The notes below the pieces were generated by a model. That model saw nothing but the letters and a program-made list of their open reading frames with translations, did not search any database and was not told where the DNA came from. 64,000 nucleotides of DNA, taken from positions 943,751,195 through 943,815,194 of the forward strand of contig OY728120.1 in assembly GCA_963277665.1 (NCBI GenBank), in the 5' to 3' direction. The position numbers and the translations under genes were made by a program. The stretch comes from Viscum album (lineage: Eukaryota > Streptophyta > Magnoliopsida > Santalales > Viscaceae). Shown piece by piece: positions 59,916-64,000 of the stretch; positions within the stretch are counted from its first letter, which is position 1, and every line of letters begins with the position of its first letter.

Positions 59916-62400
59916 ATTAAGACCCCAGGTTTTCGTATGAGATATGGATCTTTTTTCTGGTTTAAATACCATTTTATAGACTTATGGGAATGATTAACAT
60001 GATCATGTTTGTTTTGGTGTTTTTTGTGTCTTGTTCGAAGGCCAGAACTGAGTTTTAGGCTGAAAATGACATATTTCATAGTTTGCTCACAGCCTGCAAA
60101 CGATTAGGGTAAACCCTACAGGAGGTCTAAAATTTTAGGATTTTTTATGTAGTGGTTCCACATGGTTACTGCATTGTTACTCAAACCATGTGGGGTAACC
60201 ATGTGGGGTGGACCACTTATGCAGTGAGTTTTGCACATTTTCCACATAGTTTGGGAAACTATGCGGGTAAACTGTGCAACACATGGTGTGTTTTTTTAAA
60301 AAAATAAATTAAAATAATATTTTTATTTTTAAACCCATTTCAGGGTTTTCTAATCCATAAATAGATGCTCACCCTTTATAGCTTTCCCTTTGTCTCCTAG
60401 AATAGAAAATGAGCCTTACTCTTCTTCGATTATCTGTTTTGATCATTGATAATCTCTACAGATCTGCAATGGTAAGGCCTGCATTTTGTTTTAACCATTC
60501 TCAATTCTTTGGAATGATGGCTGCACTATTTGGATTTAGTCTCATATACCCTAATATTTTTTTCTCTATCCATACTTTATATTTCGTCCACACTGGGATG
60601 AATTAGGACAGGATACTAGATGAACTATCTACTACCGAGGTGAGGTTGGTGGTCTATAAATTCATTCGGCTTTTCTTGGTGTTTTTCGAGCATTCGATAG
60701 AAATTATATTAGTTGGACTTTCAGGAAGGGTCTCTTTTTAGAACGAGCAGCTTTTAGTAGTTGTATTTGGACCTAGTGAGGTTGACTATGGGTTCCATTT
60801 TGGTTTATTGACACATGTTGCTCATTTTGTGGTCACTCGAGTGGTGCGCCTTAAGGGAATACCTTATTTGAGTATGTTTAAACCACTTGAGGGGTGTTTT
60901 CTTGTGCTTTCCTTGTTTAGGAATTCCCTTATATTCCTTTTCATCTTTTGTAGCTTGTTTAGGAGATGTACTGCCTCCATTAATATTGATATTTTATTAT
61001 GCCTTGTCTATTTTTCTAGTTTGGATTAAATGAAATGTGTTTTTATGGGTTTTTAAACCTATATATAAATGACTAATGGCTTGTTAAATGGTTTCTATGG
61101 GAGGTTAGGCCCATATTATAGGTAATTGATAAATGATAAATGGTTTTTATGTGTGGGTTTACTCAAGGATTTTTCTCTTTGATTTGAGTGGGTATACTAA
61201 CATGTTTATGAATGTTTAACTTGAATGCTTGAATTCTTGAATTATTAATCAAATTGTATTTTAGGTAGCCTGGAATTCTCTCCATGGATCTAGAATGCAG
61301 TAGTGGATTCCTTGGGTGGACTCTACCCCTTGTGTCTTGATTTTGTGGGATGCCTTAGGCTTTACTACACTGTAGGATTTTTCTTTCTTGTTCTTGCGTA
61401 GGACATGCAATTGACTTGATCCTAGGAACCCTTCTTGTTCCTAACCGAGTTTCCACTTGGGATTATCAGGGGACTTGATTGGATTCCTTGTACACACTCC
61501 TTGGATATTCCCCTTCATGGTCAACGCATTTGTTACAAGGATTCCTTGGTCTGCTGAAACCTTGGATCCATCCCTTGCGGTCTACTACTTAATTATACAG
61601 TGTGGTCATGGATAACTTAACTTCACTATATACCATGGCTATGGATTTATTGATACAGATGGAGGTATGGTGTGGCCATGTGAATTGATTGTATATCTTG
61701 TTATAGTTTCCTTATTTGTATATAAATTTCTTTTTACAGGTAACTTTAAGGGTTGTTCAGTTTTACTTGATACAGTATACTTTTTCCATTGGTTTACAGA
61801 ATTACTTACCTATTGTTTACACATTCTATCACTTTTAGGATTTTTTTTGTAACTGTATAGACTTGGGTGGATTCCTCCGAGGATGTTTATCTCAAACCTT
61901 ATTTGGGCCTCCTCAGGGACCCAAACAGATTATATGGTTGCATGTAATGATAGGGGAAAGATCCCTTGTACAGGTTGTTGATTTTGGATTTGGAACAGGG
62001 GAGCATAGGACTGAGATGAGGATTGTGATACTAGGATACCTTTTGGCCTTTTTTTATTTTTGGTATACTTGTGTTTTATTTCATGTATTGTTATATTTGT
62101 TTTCTACTAACTTGTACCATCTGCATCATTTTTTAATATGAGAAGATTTTGGTAATTATTATGTATTTTTGTCTGCTTGTCTCACTTTCAGTTGTCTTAT
62201 GTTTATTTCACTTACGCTATTATATATAATTAACATCATCTGTGATACTCTGGTAATATGGGAATAGTCTCCCCACTGACTCACCTATGCCCTCACAGCT
62301 AGTCGGAAGCCTTTGGTGATTAGGGATATATGGTTGACGCCTTATGACAAGCCAGGCCTACTGCACCGTTTCGGGTGGGATCCGGGTTCGGGACGTTACA
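59916..62400 (+). mobile_element. Solo LTR related to element 3's LTR
   Basis: A 2.5 kb block ending GGGACGTTACA, with flanks CTCTT / CTCAT (one mismatch). The segment 61890-62030 (CCTTATTTGGGCCTCCTCAGGGACCCAAACAG...) aligns with 30210-30340 of element 3's LTR, and 62255-62345 with 30570-30660, in the same order and strand. No PBS or internal domain follows, so it is a solo LTR left after LTR-LTR recombination. The left terminus has lost the TG and is placed to within a few bases. Two hairpins lie at 60158-60263. Confidence 0.7.
60357..60364 (+). promoter_or_regulatory. TATA-like box in solo LTR
   Basis: ATAAATAG in the setting 'aatccATAAATAGatgctcaccc', downstream of the hairpin region. It is a plausible LTR core promoter by composition and position only. 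Confidence 0.4.
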
Positions 62401-64000
62401 CTCATTCTTTGATCAGGATTCAATATTATATATAATTATAAAAAACTTATAAAAATAATATATATTCAATATATATTTATTTATTGTAACCCATAAATCT
62501 AATGATAGAAATTCAAATACCCCATTAATAGAGACGATATTCCATATGTACGGATGAACATTATTTCCATTTCCCCAATGTATTGAAACATTGAATTATA
62601 AAAAATATATTTACATTTTATAATTATTTTTATTTTATATATATCATATATTTTCATTAATCCTATATTTATTACCTTCCATTTGAAGGATAAAAGAATC
62701 ATATTGCTTCATAAGGTGGTAGTTAGTTGTACAAGTGAGCGATGTTATTGGATTCCCTTATATTGGAAATTGTAAAGTTATGTGTGATATAATAAGTCCA
62801 TAAGTATAATAATATTATAAAAATAATATATAAACATTTAATCCATCAATTTAACTATCGTTTATAGGTGGTAATATAAAGACAAATATATCTTTCCACG
62901 AGCCGTTAATCCACCATAGACAAGAATGATGATTTCAAAACATAGTTGATGGCAGTGGATATGGTTATTGATAATGAAATTAACATAAAAAAATATCAGT
63001 ATATGTATTATTATAAGGATATTAAATCATCCTTATATAATTATAACTTAAGGAGGAGAGATAAGAAAGAAATGCTTGACGAAGATCGTTACCTCTTCCT
63101 TGGGTTACCTCCTTGGGTTTGAACATGAATGTATTCCAATGTCTGAATTATATCAATACTAATGATTCTAGGATGATATTATGTAATTTAAGATGTGAAT
63201 TATTCATTCTTTGTCTGAACCCAAATGGTTTAAATTTATGATCAATAGAGGAGAGTGTGTTTCATTTTATATATGTGGTGAGTGGTATACATGTAATTTT
63301 TAGAAAAAAAAGTGTAAACACGTTTTACTCATGAAAAAGGATAAAATTGGAGTATTATAGACATTTATACATTATAGGGTAAAAATATGGACATATAATA
63401 TATTTTATATGATTTTTTAAGTCATTTTAACCTTTAAATATTTATTTTAACACCCCTATTAACTGATTTTTACCTTAACCCTGGTAATTATTTTTTACTC
63501 TTTTCACTATTTATTTTGTTGAATAATAATTTTGATATAGTAAAATAATAAAAATTATTATGATTAAAAATAGGAGTTATTGTTTTTTCAGATTAAATTC
63601 ACATAATTTTAAAATTTAAATTTAAAACTATTCCTGCAGACGCGATAAGAAATTGGGTTTTCAAATATGACATGTTCAAAAGTATACAAGCTTTTATTTC
63701 AAAATTAAATTTTAAAATGAATCCATTGAAATTAATTAGTTTAATATATATATAATATTTTCAATCTTACTTTAAATCCAAATTAATATAAAATTTTAAC
63801 TTCATAAATATTTTAATAAAAAATGTTGTTTTCAATTAAAATCTAGTATATTTAATTATTCATCAAAAAATTAATCTTTTTAGAAAATTCCAAAAAATTT
63901 ACCCTAATAAATATTTTATTTTATTTTATCAAAAATAAATAGTATTTTATCAAATATATTTTATTAATGTTTCGAAAATTAATTTTTTTATCAAATACCT

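Larger units (their letters stand above)
58089..64000 (-). repeat. Right LTR of old tandem element, truncated by the window
   Basis: Begins GAGATCCCAGATT beside the PBS of region B. Blocks align with the shared LTR: 58190-58260 with 47760-47830, 59585-59880 with 49505-49800, 62495-62590 with 49920-49946 and 51264-51330, 62650-63100 with 51400-51870, 63230-63370 with 51980-52130, 63440-63560 with 52200-52330. It is split by the solo LTR at 59916-62400 and runs off the window. No coding signal. Confidence 0.62.

Noticed and set aside
1..64000. A CRISPR array, bacterial operon or organelle segment
   Set aside because: No regularly spaced identical repeats, no bacterial gene organisation, and no rRNA or organelle genes; everything recognisable is plant LTR retrotransposon.

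Overview
This is a stretch of nuclear DNA from a flowering plant with a large, repeat-rich genome. The evidence is stacked Ty3/gypsy LTR retrotransposons with very long LTRs (about 2-4.5 kb), primer-binding sites matching initiator tRNA-Met (TGGTATCAGAG), and an AT-rich background. I see no ordinary host protein-coding gene. The long LTRs and the Del/Tekay-like end of the integrase suggest, but do not prove, a large-genome monocot such as a lily relative. Everything in the window looks like transposon sequence in a nested heap.

Layout. The base layer is a very old, heavily decayed minus-strand Ty3/gypsy family. Bases 16821-64000 read as LTR - internal A - LTR - internal B - LTR, with the middle LTR shared. 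The LTRs lie at about 16821-39782 (split by younger insertions), 47665-53081 and 58089-64000. The internal regions lie at 39783-47664 and 53082-58088. More copies of the same LTR family fill 1-1104, 12659-12928 and 12929-about 15700.

Three younger full-length elements sit inside this layer, each with a 5-bp target duplication. Element 1 (1105-12653, minus, GTTTT) has 3.3-3.4 kb LTRs and a gag-pol broken by stop codons. Element 2 (19377-27711, plus, AACTT) has 2.86 kb nearly identical LTRs and one intact gag ORF but no pol. Element 3 (28722-38828, plus, AAACA) has 2 kb LTRs and a decayed gag-pol with a chromodomain-like tail. There are also three solo-LTR-like blocks: 43960-46804, 49947-51263 and 59916-62400.

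How the parts relate. Only element 2 looks recent. It keeps TATA box, PBS, gag, polypurine tract and LTRs, but must borrow protease, reverse transcriptase and integrase. It fits the TR-GAG type of non-autonomous element. The old minus-strand family has LTR blocks that align in reverse with element 2's LTR and a similar gag, so it is a plausible relative of the former helper. A probable tRNA-derived SINE sits in element 2's 3' region. No element here has an intact pol.
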